The notes: generated by a model not told the origin, from the letters alone. Positions 1-13,844 are shown, numbered from the stretch's first letter. The stretch: 64,000 nucleotides of DNA from Tipula vernalis (GCA_958295665.1 OY282558.1:29781045-29845044), one strand, 5' to 3'. Made by a program: numbers and translations.

Positions 1-546
1 CTTCCACTTAAAATCACTAGATTTGAAACTATTTTGTATTAATTAATCAAACCGTAAATTTCGACCATTCAAATTTGACTGTCAGAAATTATATGCACTG
101 CTTTGATTTAAAATACAATTTTTTTTGTTATACATATAGATGTTATCGCGATATCGTTATCAATCATAGATCGCGAAAAAGGGGCCTTATTTTATCTATA
201 ATTAAATTTTGATAAAATTAGATTTTAAATCTGGAATTTGGATTTGTTAAACGGTTTTATTATTTTTAATATTTTTTTTTGTTAAACACCCGATTTCCAT
301 ATTAACTCTGGAAGCGGGTGATTTTAAAAATATGAGCCGTTCGGGATAGCCGCAGGTCAATGCTAAATTAAGCCATACTTGTTATTTTTGCAAAATTATG
401 ATTGTAAATTATCTCAAGTAATAACCAAAACGGTACAAATTATCGCATACAGCTAATAGTTATAATGGACAACGAAGCGTGAGATTTGTTATGAATTATT
501 AACTGCTCTCATAGGTCATATGGCTATTAAACTATTTCGTGTACTA
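1..546. other. Intergenic, nothing recognised
   Basis: AT-rich sequence with no open frame of useful length and no repeat that I recognise. It ends at the TA target dinucleotide (545-546) of the Tc1-type element that follows. Confidence 0.5.
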
Positions 547-2113
547 CACCCACCGAAATTTCTATAAGAACAGTTGTAAAATTATATGAAATGAGATGAA
601 GGTCGCTTTTTTATTTTTTTTTTTTATTTTGTCTGTTTGATTCAACTACATAAGTACATACATCTTTTATTTCTATTTTTGTGTTGTTTTATATACGAGT
701 GATTCCCCGAATTTGATATTTCTCGTTTTGTGGTGCGATAAGAACAGTATTGATTTATATTCAATTTTTTATGTATTAACTAACCTAAAAAAAGTGGAGT
801 GTTCCTTTTTTAGTAAGATTACAGTGGTGGCTCTTGTGAAAAAATCATGTCGAGAAGAAAAATTTTAAACTCATTGGAGCAAGGCCAAATTCTGGCCTAT
901 CATGATCAAGGACTATCAGTTCGCAAAATAGCTAATAAAATTGGTAGAGGATCAACTGTGGTGCAAAATTATCTCACTTTAAAATCTAAATATGGCACTA
1001 AAAAGAGAAATCCAAAGCGTAGCAAAATTAACAATCGAACCAAAAGGCGAATGATTCATCTCGCATCAAATACAGGCCGTACAGCTAACGATATTAAAGT
1101 CGAATTACAACTGCCACTTTCTACTCGATGAGTACAACAAATTTTAAAGTACGACGGAAAGTTGCAACATCTCAACAGGGTGCATCAAACGAATCTTACG
1201 CAGCGACACAAAAAAGCTCGTTTTCTTTTTGCAGAAAAGTACCAATTTTGGGAAGACGAATGGCAGAATGTCATATTTAGTGACGAAAAAAAGTTTAATC
1301 TTCATGGACCAGATGGTAATCAAAAATATTGGCATGATCCCCGAAAAAAACCATTGGCCCGGAAGACTAGAAACTTCGGTGGAGGAAGTTTGATGGTATG
1401 GGGTGGATTTGCGTTCAACGATAGGACACCTATTTGCTTTATTTCGGGTAGAATGAATGCAGAAATGTACACCGAATTATTGGAAGATGTTCTTGTGACT
1501 CATGGAGAGGATATTGCGGGTCCGGAGTATGTGTTCCAACAAGACAATGCTGCAGTTCACACAGCAAAGGTAACAAAACACTTTTTTGCTGATCACAAAA
1601 TTCCCGTATTGGATTGGCCGGCAATAAGTCCGGACCTGAATCCAGTTGAAAATGTGTGGGGATTGTTGTCTGATGCTATTTATAAAAATAATCGTCAATT
1701 TGATACCGTTCGCGAGCTGAAAAAATGCGTTCAGGAGGAGTGGGCCAAAATCGATGTTCAGGTGCTGCAAAAATTGGTGCAATCTATGCCACGGCGATTG
1801 CAACATGTAATTATAAAGAAGGGAGATCATATTTCATATTAAAATTATTGTATCATTCTTTTTTCTAAAATTTCAATTAATTTTATATTTTATTTTGAAG
1901 TGTTCTTATAGAAATTTCGTACCGAAAATATGACATCTCCTAAAATCATTGGCTATTGAAGTTCCTAGGAAATTAATATTATTATTTTTTATATTTATAT
2001 TGTTTTTTTATTGACTGTTGTGTTATATAAACTTTTAATATTGAATTAATATTTAAAATAAAAACTAGCATATTGCAAAAAACTAAGTGTTCTTATAGAT
2101 GTTTCGGGGGGTG
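547..2113 (+). mobile_element. Tc1-type DNA transposon, nearly complete, with IR/DR-like ends
   Basis: The ends are inverted repeats of about 26 bp. The left end reads CACCCACCGAAATTTCTATA and the complement of the right end reads CACCCCCCGAAACATCTATA; both then continue AGAACA. TA dinucleotides flank both ends (545-546 and 2114-2115), as expected for the TA duplication of Tc1/mariner elements. A second copy of the right repeat lies inside at 1901-1919 and matches the left end perfectly over 19 bp. A short copy of the left repeat core (ATAAGAACAGT) lies inside at 738-748. The outer-to-inner spacing is similar on both sides (about 174 and 187 bp), which resembles the IR/DR arrangement of some Tc1 elements. 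The transposase inside is broken by a single stop codon. Confidence 0.9.
847..1842 (+). pseudogene. Tc1-type DD34E transposase interrupted by one in-frame TGA
   Basis: The product would cut and paste its own element. The frame runs 332 codons from ATG 847 to TAA 1842 with a single interruption, TGA at 1129-1131 (codon 95), and no frameshift. The N-terminus has a paired-type helix-turn-helix (GQILAYHDQGLSVRKIANKI) and a second HTH that ends at the stop (RTANDIKVEL). The catalytic part shows FSDEKKF (first Asp), VWGGF, QQDNAAVH (second Asp) and SPDLNPVENVWG (Glu), with 34 residues between the second Asp and the Glu. The length is normal for the family. CGA to TGA is the simplest origin of the stop, but this is inference. 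A near-intact frame together with near-intact ends suggests recent activity. Confidence 0.9.
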
Positions 2114-2115
2114 TA

Positions 2116-2860
2116 TATTACGAAAGATAGTCTTTAGCAAAATTATTGTCTTAACTTTACTTAATGTACCGTCTTCTTCGGCCAAGTCGGTATCACATTG
2201 AACTACAAAACATTAAAAACGACAGACGTAAACAATTTAATAAACAAGACTAGAAACTGACTCAATTTGCAAATTACCGATTACTTATATCGCGTCGACA
2301 TCATGTTGTAATGTGTTCGTCCAGCGCATTTAGAATTGAGATATTCTGAAATGAAGAATATTTTACTCAAACTAAAAATATCCACGTAAATGAAAACTAA
2401 AATTTTTAAACTTTACGAATTTGACGAAATTATTTCCTTATAGAATATTTGATATATGGGCCACCGAAGCCGTAACAACCGACAAATTCGGTTTTAAAAT
2501 TGTAATGCGAATATAGGAAAATTTATTATTTTTAACAAAAGTGTGCTGTGAAAATTTTTCTGTATTCTGACGTATCCTTCACTTTGAGCGTTAATTTTCT
2601 CTCTGTTAAGTGGCAACTGAACTGAACGAGAAATTCTTAAAGATTCGCTGGCCACTTTCTGTTTATCGCGTTCTTACTTAAAGTTGTTAATGACTCGCTG
2701 GTTCCCCCATAACATAAAACTGTTCGAAGGAATATTTTTCTATAGTTAATACACCAAGCAAATCCCAACAATTGTCCCATTTTATTTATTTATAACCAAT
2801 AATTTTTCCACACTCTTTTGAGCATAAGCTCATTCACAATAGAGTACGCCAACACACAAG
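2116..2860. other. Intergenic, nothing recognised
   Basis: AT-rich sequence between the Tc1 element and the LINE fragment. I see no open frame, repeat or RNA gene. Confidence 0.5.
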
Positions 2861-3290
2861 TTGAAAAAAAATTGCAACCAAGATCACAAACTGAGTCTTC
2901 GGTCAACTCCGGAAACCGATTGTTTGGAATGGCCAAAACCAACATACTCCTATATTCCGGTGTACAATAATATTGACGTGGAGCTAATGGAAAACACCTT
3001 TGTGGAACCGAACTTTGAAATGTTAAAGAGCATGGCTAATTTCAACAACATTTGTAATTTATTTCACAATTTTATAGATATCATACACCAGCGTTGCATT
3101 CCGGTAAAAAAAGTTCTCGATTTTAATCCAGCAGCACCCTGGGCTTAACACTAAAATTATTAAACTAAGCACATTGAGAGATGAAGCCCATCATTTATGG
3201 AAAAAACACCGTGATAAGTATTGTAACTATAGAAATCAATTTCAATCATTTAGATTAATTTATATAAAAATATTTAATTACTAGCTTGTA
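2861..3290 (+). pseudogene. LINE (non-LTR retrotransposon) fragment, end of endonuclease region
   Basis: A frame of about 95 codons shows the pattern at the end of LINE endonuclease domains: alternating hydrophobic residues, then PVKKV and a PW motif. After the PW the reading continues in another frame as ...IKLSTLRDEAHHLWKKHRD and CNYRNQFQSF, the basic linker that normally precedes the reverse transcriptase. A frameshift near 3140-3150 therefore separates the two parts. No reverse transcriptase follows. This is a dead, truncated copy; the clade (Jockey, CR1 or similar) cannot be fixed from this piece. Confidence 0.6.
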
Positions 3291-5198
3291 TGAAATTTTT
3301 AATGTTTTATAAATATATTGTATGGAAGGGTGGAAAAGCCATGAGCTTAAATATGCCCGTTTGAATGTAAATAAATTAATTAATTAATTTAAAAAATATT
3401 ACGGAAAAATTAAAATAAATAATAAATGCAACTAGCCGAACGAAAGTCAAAGCCAAACCCCTTTGGCCACATAAGACAAAATAATTATTTACGTAGGTTA
3501 GTTAACGTGAAATTTGAAATTCATATTTTTAAATTTACCTGCAATACTTTGCTGACGACGAATAATGCCTGTATTTCAATAGTGAAATTTACACGATCAA
3601 TATTACTTCCAAAACTCTTGTATTATTACTCCTTCATAATTTTCAAATGTGCACAATCATTTTAAGGCATCGCCGCCTATAAAATGTACGATCGAATTTT
3701 TAAACCAACATTTACATCTTTTTACAAAATTGTTAGTTCTTCAATGTCAAAATGAGAATTTTCATTAAAGCAAATGCATTTTTATCTTTTAATGACCCAA
3801 GAGTTTTGGAGGTGATCGTGCAAAGTTTGCTAAAGGAAAACATGGAAATTTGTAAGAAATTTGCTTAGTAAGTTTCTCAAAATTCCCCGTTCGTCATATC
3901 TCAATTTTTTACTTTCTTTTACATAAGTAACTTTTAAGTTTGGCGTTTGGGGTCCCGAAAATTCGGTTTCGAAGTGATGTCCGTCGATCTAGTTGTCTGC
4001 CTGTCTGTGTACTACCTTCTGCACAAATGGATTAACCTTTAACCAATCGAACTGAAACTTCATATTTAAGTTTTTTTCTTAAATTGGGAAGTCTCAGCTT
4101 TCGTGAACCACAGAATTTACAGAAAAATTATAAGAACAAAATGTTTTAAAAAAAATGTTGAAAAACGTCATAAATTTATCATTCGTCGATTACTTAAAAT
4201 CGCAAAATGCAGTGTATAACAATGATACTTTTATCAGCTTACATTATATGCAATAAGGCATGGATGGATGACTAGATGGGTAATAAAAGTTTTTCTATCA
4301 TTTCAGTTTATTACAGAACCAGATTCGCAGTCCTGTATGTAGATTCTGGTTTTGTGAAATGATTTGAATCCGAATGGAATTTTTCTTCTTCTGATATTTC
4401 GTTTTCTCGCTGAATAATTTCGTTCCTCAAATTTGTATTCAAGTTCTTTTTGTCGGATTTACGTTTAGTCTAGTTCTAAACCTAGTAAAAAATGGAAATA
4501 ATTTGGCATTTTATTTAAATATTTTCATGATTTGTCAATGAGCTCAATGAGACAAAATCTCATTCCACACAAGCAGAACCTACAGGTACCTAATTCGTCG
4601 AGAAATGTGCAAATCTTTAACAAAAATTGGTCGCAATTACAACACTTATACCCAATATAACTTCGTTATATGTAATGGGAAAAGTACAAATATCTAGTAA
4701 ACTTTTAAATATAAATTCTTTCTGTGACGTTTTATTGAGTGACATTTTAATGGCATATTGATCGATAAACTATTTGTGATTGCTATAATTGAAGCTTCTC
4801 TGAAAGGTATTATTTCCGAGCAATAAATTTTCTTGGTATAAAACCTCGAATATAAATCTCATTGAGTGTTTGTTAGATATTTGATAAAGGAGTAACATCC
4901 GAAACGATCGTAATTTCATTTTCAAATAAAATAAATATCACGTTAAAGAAAGTAACAAAACCAAAACATTCTGTTTTATTATATAAAAGCAAAATTTAAT
5001 TTGGTAGATAAACATATTTCACCACGATAATTTGTTTTTCGCCTAATTTTTAACCAAATAATTTTAAGATTTAACACGGCCTCAGTAATTGAAATTAAAT
5101 TAATAAAAAAAAAAAAAAAAAAATCACCAAATTTTAGAGAAACATACAAATTTAAAAATTAAAAATTTATCTGAATTTCAAATGAATGAAACTATCCC
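3291..5198. other. Intergenic, nothing firm
   Basis: AT-rich DNA with a poly(A) run near 5104-5122. An open frame at 3426-3665 has no recognisable motif and is probably chance. No RNA gene or repeat family was recognised. Confidence 0.45.
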
Positions 5199-5199
5199 T

Positions 5200-5460
5200 T
5201 ACATAATGATAAATGCCAAAAAATCTACTACAACTCGACCTACCAAAAATTTGAGAGCTCGTATAAATACAATATATGTAGATCGATTGGTAGAGCTTAC
5301 TAAAATCCTCTCTACCACACCGATCGTAGAGAAATATTTTGGTTGAGTTATGGTTTCGTGTCGTGTTCCGCAGAGCTCTACTAAATTATGGTAGAGCTCC
5401 GCAGGTTTTTCTCTGTCCGTTAAATATGATGTGGGGCATCTCTTTAATTGACGCCACATA
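5200..5460. repeat. Less AT-rich block with nested palindromes, possible MITE
   Basis: This short block is less AT-rich than its surroundings and repeats GTAGAGCT/AGCTCTAC motifs. One is a perfect hairpin, GAGCTCTAC...GTAGAGCTC, around 5373-5399. The open frame on the minus strand across it resembles no family I know and is probably a by-product. The nature of the block is uncertain; a decayed transposon is the simplest reading. Confidence 0.3.
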
Positions 5461-5890
5461 TGACTTCGGTCACTGAAAAGTAAGGCCGTAATTGTGTAAT
5501 TATTTGTTTATGTTAAATGTGACTTTCCTAATATTTAAATTTCACGATAATAAACCTATAAAATGAATACAATCAATATAAGGGATACCTAAAATTAAGA
5601 TTCATGAATAATAATTGTTTTGAACATCAATCTTTATTTACAATTTCATTAATTCCTTCACAAAATTTAATTTTATTACTACAAAACTGTTAACCATTTC
5701 GATTTTATGAAACTTAGTGAACAATAATTTTAATGATAAGCTAAAAAGTATATGTAAGTACAAATTAGAACTAAAAATTCTCTCGCGTTTTTATTTTTTT
5801 TTATTTTATTTAATTAATAATGATTAAATTAAAATATATATAATTAATTACATTTCTACAATAATTAGAATTAGAATTTAAATAATGAAT

Positions 5891-8800
5891 TTACGATGAC
5901 AGCAATTTTGCGATCGATGCTGATAGCACAACTAAAAAGGCAACGGGTGCAAAGGATCCTGCACTATTACATCCATCAGTAGCGCATGTCTGACAGAATT
6001 CAGTTTTCGCGTATGCGACCAATGAATCGGTTGAGCATTGATTTGGTGGTGTGTTGAAATCTTCAAAGACGCAAGAACGTGATACAATTTCACGGTTGTT
6101 CACTGTAAATAAAGCAACATTTATTAATAATTCGCTTTATTAGAATAGCAATATTTTAAATTATTTAGAAACAAATCGATTATTGTGTGGCAAGTTTAAT
6201 GTCGCTAATTATAATGTGTATGTTGTAAGCACATGAATAAAACTATGTTGTAACCTGTATTTACATCTATTGTTATTTGTAATTATTCATGTGAAACGGT
6301 GTACAAACACTTGTTTTAGTAGCATCCGGAATAGAATTAAATGAAATATTAAATTAAAAATGATAAGCCATTTGTATAATTTTGATGAACCGCAAACACG
6401 AAAACTTTACATAAGCGTAAACGACGTCGATACAATGTACAAATAAATTAGTCAACAATAAAATTAAAGTTCACTATTTTAATGAATACAGAGGTAACCT
6501 ATGCTAATTTTTTAATTGATCAGGGTTTAAATAATTTGTACCATGCCAGTCCGTTGAATAAAATAGGTACTAATTATACTTCGTTACATATACTTACAAA
6601 TTTGTTTAACTTTTTTACATAATGCCTTTTGTGGTGGGGCATTTGGAGTATATGGTACTGGTGGTACATTACAGTCAACATATGCCCATTTTCGTTGTTT
6701 CTCATCCTGAATCAGCGTTGGATCGAATGGGTCGGCGCAATATGCAGCTGTTGACAAATCGGATGAACACCGCCAACATTTTAATGCAGATCCTTTAAAT
6801 AAATATATAGATAATTTATACATTAATTACGTAATTATAGGTAATAAAATTATTATTCATTGAAATTATTATTAATTATACGGTAATTTGTTTAAGGCAC
6901 CTTCTTGTTTAACTAAATACGTTTTAATTTAATAATTTATTGTTAATAATTTAAATTGAGAAGAAATGTCATTAAATTATACAGGTTATCTAGAAATTCC
7001 AATTAATTAGCTCTAAAGCTACTATTGCTAAGTCTCTCTAAGAGTTCTTTATGGTGTTTTATGTTTTTAAGCGTTTTTTCATCGAATCAAAAAAGAGTAG
7101 AATAACACATAAAACACTTTTGCCAGCGTTGAGAACTGCTAATTTTGCTTCTAGATTAAATTGAGCTGTTTTTTAGTTATACCTTCGTTAACTCGAATGA
7201 GCAAACGAACGCAGGCAACCAAAAAAGCGGTTAAAATTGAATAACTAGATAAATAAAATTGTGGTTCGCAATGAAATAATACGATATTGTATTACTTGAT
7301 TTGCACTTAATTTTTTAAATGTTTTTTTTACATAGTGATACCTAAGTAAAAGTAAAAGAAATAAATATTAATAAATCAGGCTGATCTCGCCAATTGTCCT
7401 CAAGAACTACCAAACATCCTTAGCAAAAGCACTCAGCAAGCTCTCAGGTGAACAGGAGTTTTCCCATCTCTACATGGACAATTTTAGTTATTCATTCAGT
7501 ATCAAAAAAAGACGACTATCGGCAGTTATGGAGACAATAATAAACTTTAACGCGACAAACTATCTTGAGAAATACAATTTAAATTCATAAGCAAATCATT
7601 TAAACAGTATTTTAAATCCACAATTGGAAACCAGTACAATTGTACATAGGCTTACGTGGGATTACAGGTACAATGAAATTAATAGAGTTTATCGTAAAGA
7701 TTACAATGGTCGACAAAGAAAAAGTAACAGAATCAAGGATAGTTATTTCCGACGTATTTTTCGATGCTGAATCCGAACTGGCCTCAGAATTGCCCTATCA
7801 CGTCAGGTTTTTGAGATATCCTAAACTAAAAGTGCACAAAATGTTTTTATGGTTTTTCAATATTTTACTGTATTGTTAGGGAATTTCAGCAGTAAAAACC
7901 AATGGTTCCATCGTAAAGTACCATTCATCCCCTCATATTTCCAATTTTAAACGTCTAAATATCTTTATATATTACCGAGATATCGTGAATTAAAATTAAA
8001 TAACACTTCTTGTAATGATTCAGCCAAATTAAAGGTTTATAACGTTTCTGCTTAACTTATACTAACTAATAGTTATTTTGGCCTTCCAGGTGGCCACTTA
8101 TTTACTAGGTCACAGAGCGATTGGCGCTGCAGGAGTTAAAAAGTTGCTCATCTCATAAAAATGCATAGCAAGTAATTTGTTCTTTTTATTATTTATTATT
8201 CGAGTATGTTTTATAGAAATTTACAAGTAATTTGAATAAATTGAGTGTCCCATAACTATTTACGTATAGATATTTAGAATTAAAAAGAAAATATGTATGT
8301 ATATCGTTTATGTCATAATTTTTTACATTTCTAAAATGGTACTTATGGGTGATAACGGTAAAATAATTTCGGTTTACTCTAAATTAGGCCATCCCATATT
8401 TGTTTAATAATTTCCATCTCTTAGTTGATCGCATAAATCTCTGTTTGAATCATTCCAACATATTAAAACGTAAGATCTCGATCATTCGGAAGCTTTAAAG
8501 TATACTATATATTAAGATATACATACAATTGTATGAGTCTATTCAATAGCTTACGTAATCAAAACAACTTTTTTTATTCGTAATATTTTAATAATCATTA
8601 TAAGCACGTATGGTATTTGTATTGAAATAAATCAACCAAAAATAATACTAAATAATAATAAATCTATTCAAAAGTAGTAAGGTTACCTTGTAAGTTATCT
8701 AATAAAACCTGTTTGATGATGTAATACCGCGTGAACCATTTTTTGTATTTACATTTTAAAGAAAACGAAAACAACATGTTGCTTGTAAACTCGCAAACAT

Positions 8801-11800
8801 ATTTGTACATACTCGTAACATATAGTCAGCCCATATACTTGCTTATATCGTAATTTATAAACAAAATAAACAACAATGGTACGTGCACTTATGGGTATTT
8901 GTCACCGAATGTGTGCAACTATTTAGTAGAAGTAGATTTAGTGGAGTAAATTAACATTCATTTCCCTTATAATTTCACGTTTTTTATTTACATTAAGCAT
9001 CCTAAGAAGTTAAGGCATTGTGGCGCCAGAGCAACGTAATTAAATAAGTTACCAATTTAAAACTAGCGCAAACAATTTAACTGATATTTAGAATATAAAC
9101 AAACGAATTTCGTAATTAATTTCGACGACAAACTAATTCATTTTGGCACCATTTTCAAATTTATTACAATTATTAAATTATATCATAATATGGGAATTAT
9201 GACTTTTGGAATTAGTCACTAACTAAATTATATAATGTATCTAAAAATTAAATGACCATGACGAATTTCTAATTGCTTGTTATTTAGAAAGATCTTAATA
9301 ATTTAACGAACACAAATTATAAAATTACACCTTTGACTTATTTATTTAATAATTTATTTATAAATTTGTACTTGCTAAGACTCTATTAGAGGAATTGTTC
9401 TTGAAATTATTATTATTTGCATAAATCGTATAATGAATTGTTTTCAAACAAAATTTTGTAAGTGCGTCTTAACCTCGACGGCGTGTTGTATCTACATACA
9501 TCAAATGAAATGAAACACTTTAAGTATGATTTATTTAAGTATTGAGCAGCAACGGTTTAAATTTCTTCCATGAGAAAACAACTGGACCTCTTCGTTTCGC
9601 AAAATGATCGAGAGTAATTTAATTACTTGTGTTTTAGGATATTACACACATGTGGTTTGTAGATAAATGCTTATAGGATGCGGTTATAACATTTAATTAT
9701 GTAATTTTATTAAAGCCACGCAATATACTAAGATATATCTTGCTTGGAATTTTAATTTATTGATTTTAATAATTTTGTTGATCGCACAGACTTTTGGACG
9801 CTTCTTCAGTTCAAATGGATTTCTTATTTAATACATATAATATGCTAATTGAACCTGTCTCAGCTTTAAGTTTAACCTTGAATCTCAAACATTTTTGGAA
9901 TTTCCGTCTCTGGTTTAATCGCTGCTGATATTATGTATATTATCTTGTTTAAACGAGTTTAATTTAAACCCTTGAAACGAAAAACTAAAGTGAAAGTATT
10001 ACATTACATGTGTTTTATAAGAATCTTACGTTGTTATTTAAATATATATAGTATGTGTTTATATTTGTAATAATAACTTTCTATTTAATGTACTCTATTT
10101 TACATTTATTATTTGGAGTTTTGCTTAAAATTAACGTTAAGTCAAGAACATCGCAAAAGCTAATTAATTTAATAGATTTGATTTATGTGGCATCTGACTC
10201 ATTTATTATTTAAAATTATGCGATAGACGTTACGATTTCAAGGTGATCATTATAAAAGTAATCAAACTATTGTTTCAAGCCTAATTATATAAATTAGTTA
10301 TTATGTGGTTGTTACGTACAATAAATTCGAATGCCCTAACTAAATATATTTTGCATGCATGTCAGTAATGCCAAACGCAAAATGCTCATAAAACAATGTT
10401 TATATATTAAATTTCAAGACTGAACACATAAATATACGGTTAAGTTCAATAAACAAATCTTTAGCCCATACCAAAACAAACGACCAAAACATGTTTTTTT
10501 TAATTTGAAATTGTTACTTTATACACAAAATTAAGAATATTACAAAAAAAAAAAAACTTGTCTCTAAGAAATGATCGTTAAAAAAAACCTGATAAATTAA
10601 CTAATTTACATTTTATTAAGAAGCGCGATATTTATACAAACACACAAATTAATAATTCAAAACGGCATAATTTTATTTAAATAATGTAAATTTTTAATTG
10701 AAATGGCACATGAGGTTTTTCTATTAGTTGGTAACGTACAATTAATGTAAAAATAATTTTAATTATATTTAAATAAGCTGTAAATAGGTAATAAAATATT
10801 AAATAAAAATAAATGCAGTCAGCTTAGAATAACACTATGTCAACACTAACACTTTGTAAAGAAAAAACCGTTGATCAATATAATTCAAGTTAAGAGGTAT
10901 ATTATCGACATATAAAATAATAATAAGATCACGCGTTTGTTAGTTCATAAATCAGGTCACACGTGATGCTCCAAAAGAACTACCGTTTGGAACAAGGGGC
11001 GTCGTAAATCTCATTTCCTTTATTTATGATTTCAAGCTAACAATAAAAAAATCATTTCTATAAAGGGCCACATATGCACTTATTATGTGCAGTGTGAACT
11101 GTCGAGCGAAGCAAATTTTTAATAAACAAAATGCAACGTTCCGTACAATATAATTAAAGTATTTTCGTATTTATATTGTAAAATAAGGTTTGTATTACTT
11201 TAATGATTATTATTATTACTATTATAACGATAAAATTATTATTTATCCTTAAACTATTATACGTGAATCAGTAAACCGCTTCGCGGCGTCTAATTGAATA
11301 ATATCTTTCGTAAATATATTAACACTAAGACAACTTGTTACGTAATTGCTTAGTTCACGTGATGAGGAATACTCTTAAATAAATAGGATCATTGTCCGAA
11401 TCCAACTTAACAAACAATTATTTCTTTTCATAACTGAACAATATGTAGAGATGTGCCACATAGTTGCGGCGTATTTAAATGACAAAGGTTCATTTATTCA
11501 AAATTTGCTAATACTATTTTCCTAGCAATAATTTCATATTCAAATTTTATTCGGAAAATTACAATTAACCGTGACTGGTATTGAACGCGTACCATGGTTT
11601 TATCAATTTGTATAGTATTTTTTTAAAAAAATAATGTACAGTAGTACCTCAGTCACTGTATTTTTTTTTGCGCATACATTAATTTATCAAAAACGGTGTC
11701 ATTGTTTTCTCCTCCTAATTAATTATCATCGTTAGTAAATCATAAAAATATTTCAAAATTTATACGTGTGTTCAATTAATTAAGCTTTTCTTTAACTCTG

Positions 11801-13844
11801 ATGATGTGACATTTCTTGAGTGCATCGATAATCAACTTGCTTAATAAATATTTTATACTGTTTGAACTCGTGTTTCATTAGTATTCTAAATTATTCATAT
11901 TATAATAAAATGAATAAAATTAGAATATGTATATCGATGACTGTAATAAAAACCAGATATCTAAATATACGCAAGTTGTTAATATCGACAAAACATTTTT
12001 ATTTTTTGTAGTTTGGTGTCATTCAAAATTCAAATAAAATTCGAAAATTTATTATACGGTATTTTGCAAAAAAAGGCGTCCATATGTCTATGCGGTTTGT
12101 GTACGGGATGGGATGATGTAATTTAAGTTAGTTTAAAAATGAGGTAAAACTAATATATATGAATATAAATGGCCGTGAAATCTGTAAGCAACCACGCTAA
12201 CATACCATTCGAATGAATTTCAAAATATGTTTCCCCTTAATACATTACATTTTCATTTCAATGATAAAATTCATATTGACGATTTATCAAAAATACTATA
12301 TGTTGTTTTCTTAAATTACTATAAAATCATCTAATTAATATAATTAGATACAATGTAAGTTTATATGTGAAGGGAAGCGGAGTTGCATTTAATAAATTAT
12401 CATACATTTATAATTTCGATTAGGTGATTCGTTTAAATCACCATGGGGAGGAGTTGTAAAATATATAGCTATCAATTTATTCGCGCAATAAACAGAAGTA
12501 GCATGAAGGTTGAATTGGAATAAATTTTGCTCAATCATTCAAATAATTTCAGAATAAATTACGTATCTATGGTTAAACTAAGAACTTTGTATTTTAACTA
12601 TCCCTGCGATATCAGTAATTATGTTAAGGAGCTGCCCTAATTAAATATAATTTAAGTAGTCTTTAAAATAATCTTTAACTTGCACAATAAAGTAACTTCA
12701 ACTAAATTGCAATGAGAAAAACCTTTCTTCTTAATAAAATACGCATCCAAGACTCTTTCTTCTTATTCTGGTTTAATATAATATTAATTGTTATTTTGTC
12801 AAAACTATAAATTAAAACGAATTTTACGAATTTCTTTTCATCTTAGAACCGACTCTCGACCCAAAAGAATTAAAAATAATTAAATTGTCTCATTTTTCTG
12901 TAGAAAATATTATTTATTTACATTTTGTTATAAAAACAAAAAAAGAAACTAGATCACCTCTTTACATATATGTAGTTCTTCTTAAACATTTGTATCAATC
13001 ATCCCACCAAAAACTATTTTCTTGAAATTTTTGTTTACAAATCGGAAATTAAACTAATATAGACTGGGATGTTAATTAAAGGGTGCGAGATACTATAGCA
13101 TGTGTGGTTGAAACTTAGTGGAAGTGTGGAAATTCAACGAATACTTGATTAATGCGACAAGGGGCACACACACCTTTGACCTGAATTTTATTTTAGTTTA
13201 TTATATTAGGGAGGTTCATGCGATTATTTTTATATTACATATAATTTAGTAGCAGAATTTTGACTTGATTAGCATAAATTAAGTCATATGTTTACGCTAA
13301 ATGCACACAGGAGTAGATTCTAAAAAAAATTGCACCAACGAGTAGAAATAAATTAGAAGGTAATTTTTAAATTTTCTCCTTTAAACCAACTAATTTCATT
13401 ATTAGCACAATATACACATAACCAAACAACATTTTAAGATCTCTACTCCACTTTGTGTATATTTAATACATAATCAAACAAAAATTGATTGCGACGTAAA
13501 AATCAAGTTTTTTACATTTTTTTTTTGCAATCAGATCTCGAAAAAATAAGACACAACACAACAAAAAGATTTTTTTTGGTTTTTTTGTTTGTAAATACAT
13601 ACAAAGCACAAAACATAATTACAGAACACTGGTATATCGCGAGCACGAAGAGATCGGCTACTAGAAATATAATTTCCCGCGCGTTAAATTAATTCAACTT
13701 AATGCATAATAAAAAAAAATTCACTTTTCTTTGTATATTTTGTACTTTTAAAATTGTGGAACTTTTAATTTTATTTAATTATTTACCTTCTTTGATAATT
13801 GCCGCCAAGACTACGATCACCGAAATAAACATAAATTTAGCCAT
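5891..13844 (-). CDS. Ly6/quiver-type GPI-anchored small cysteine-rich protein, three exons
   Basis: Exons on the minus strand are 13844-13787, 6792-6598 and 6102-5891. All junctions are GT-AG and the phases join cleanly to 465 nt, giving 154 residues. Exon 1 encodes a signal peptide (MAKFMFISVIVVLAA...). The mature part has ten cysteines, starting LKCWRC and ending CQTCATDGCN; the final CysAsn is the Ly6/uPAR signature. The C-terminus (APVAFLVVLSASIAKLLSS) is a hydrophobic GPI-attachment tail with small residues (NSAGS) before it. Insect relatives (quiver/sleepless, boudin, crooked and others) are extracellular membrane-tethered proteins that act on ion channels or septate junctions; which one this matches cannot be told here. 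Intron 1 is about 7 kb and intron 2 about 0.5 kb. A TATATA stretch lies about 200 bp upstream of the ATG (minus strand, near 14045). Confidence 0.85.
6793..13786 (-). other. Intron 1 (about 7 kb) of the Ly6-like gene
   Basis: Very AT-rich. Apart from the possible retroelement relic listed separately at 7375-7880, I see no gene, RNA or structured repeat. The donor GTAAAT is just after 13787 and the acceptor TTTAAAG just before 6792 (minus strand). Confidence 0.6.
7375..7880 (+). pseudogene. Possible retrotransposon polymerase relic
   Basis: Translation near 7376-7520 gives LANCPQELPNILSKALSKLS and then FSHLYMDN. This faintly follows the order of an LTR-retrotransposon reverse transcriptase (substrate helix, then a Y-x-D-N/D catalytic motif). 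The rest, including an open frame at 7640-7879, is not recognisable. It lies inside the long intron of the Ly6-like gene on the opposite strand. This is a weak call based on a few motif-like residues. Confidence 0.25.

Noticed and set aside
1129..1131. TGA in the Tc1 transposase as a selenocysteine or programmed readthrough codon
   Set aside because: Nothing suggests recoding; one stop in a transposon copy is ordinary inactivation.
1477..1830. Minus-strand open frame of 117 codons inside the Tc1 transposase
   Set aside because: Shadow of the transposase frame.
3426..3665. 79-codon open frame as a gene
   Set aside because: Composition like the surrounding AT-rich DNA and no recognisable feature.
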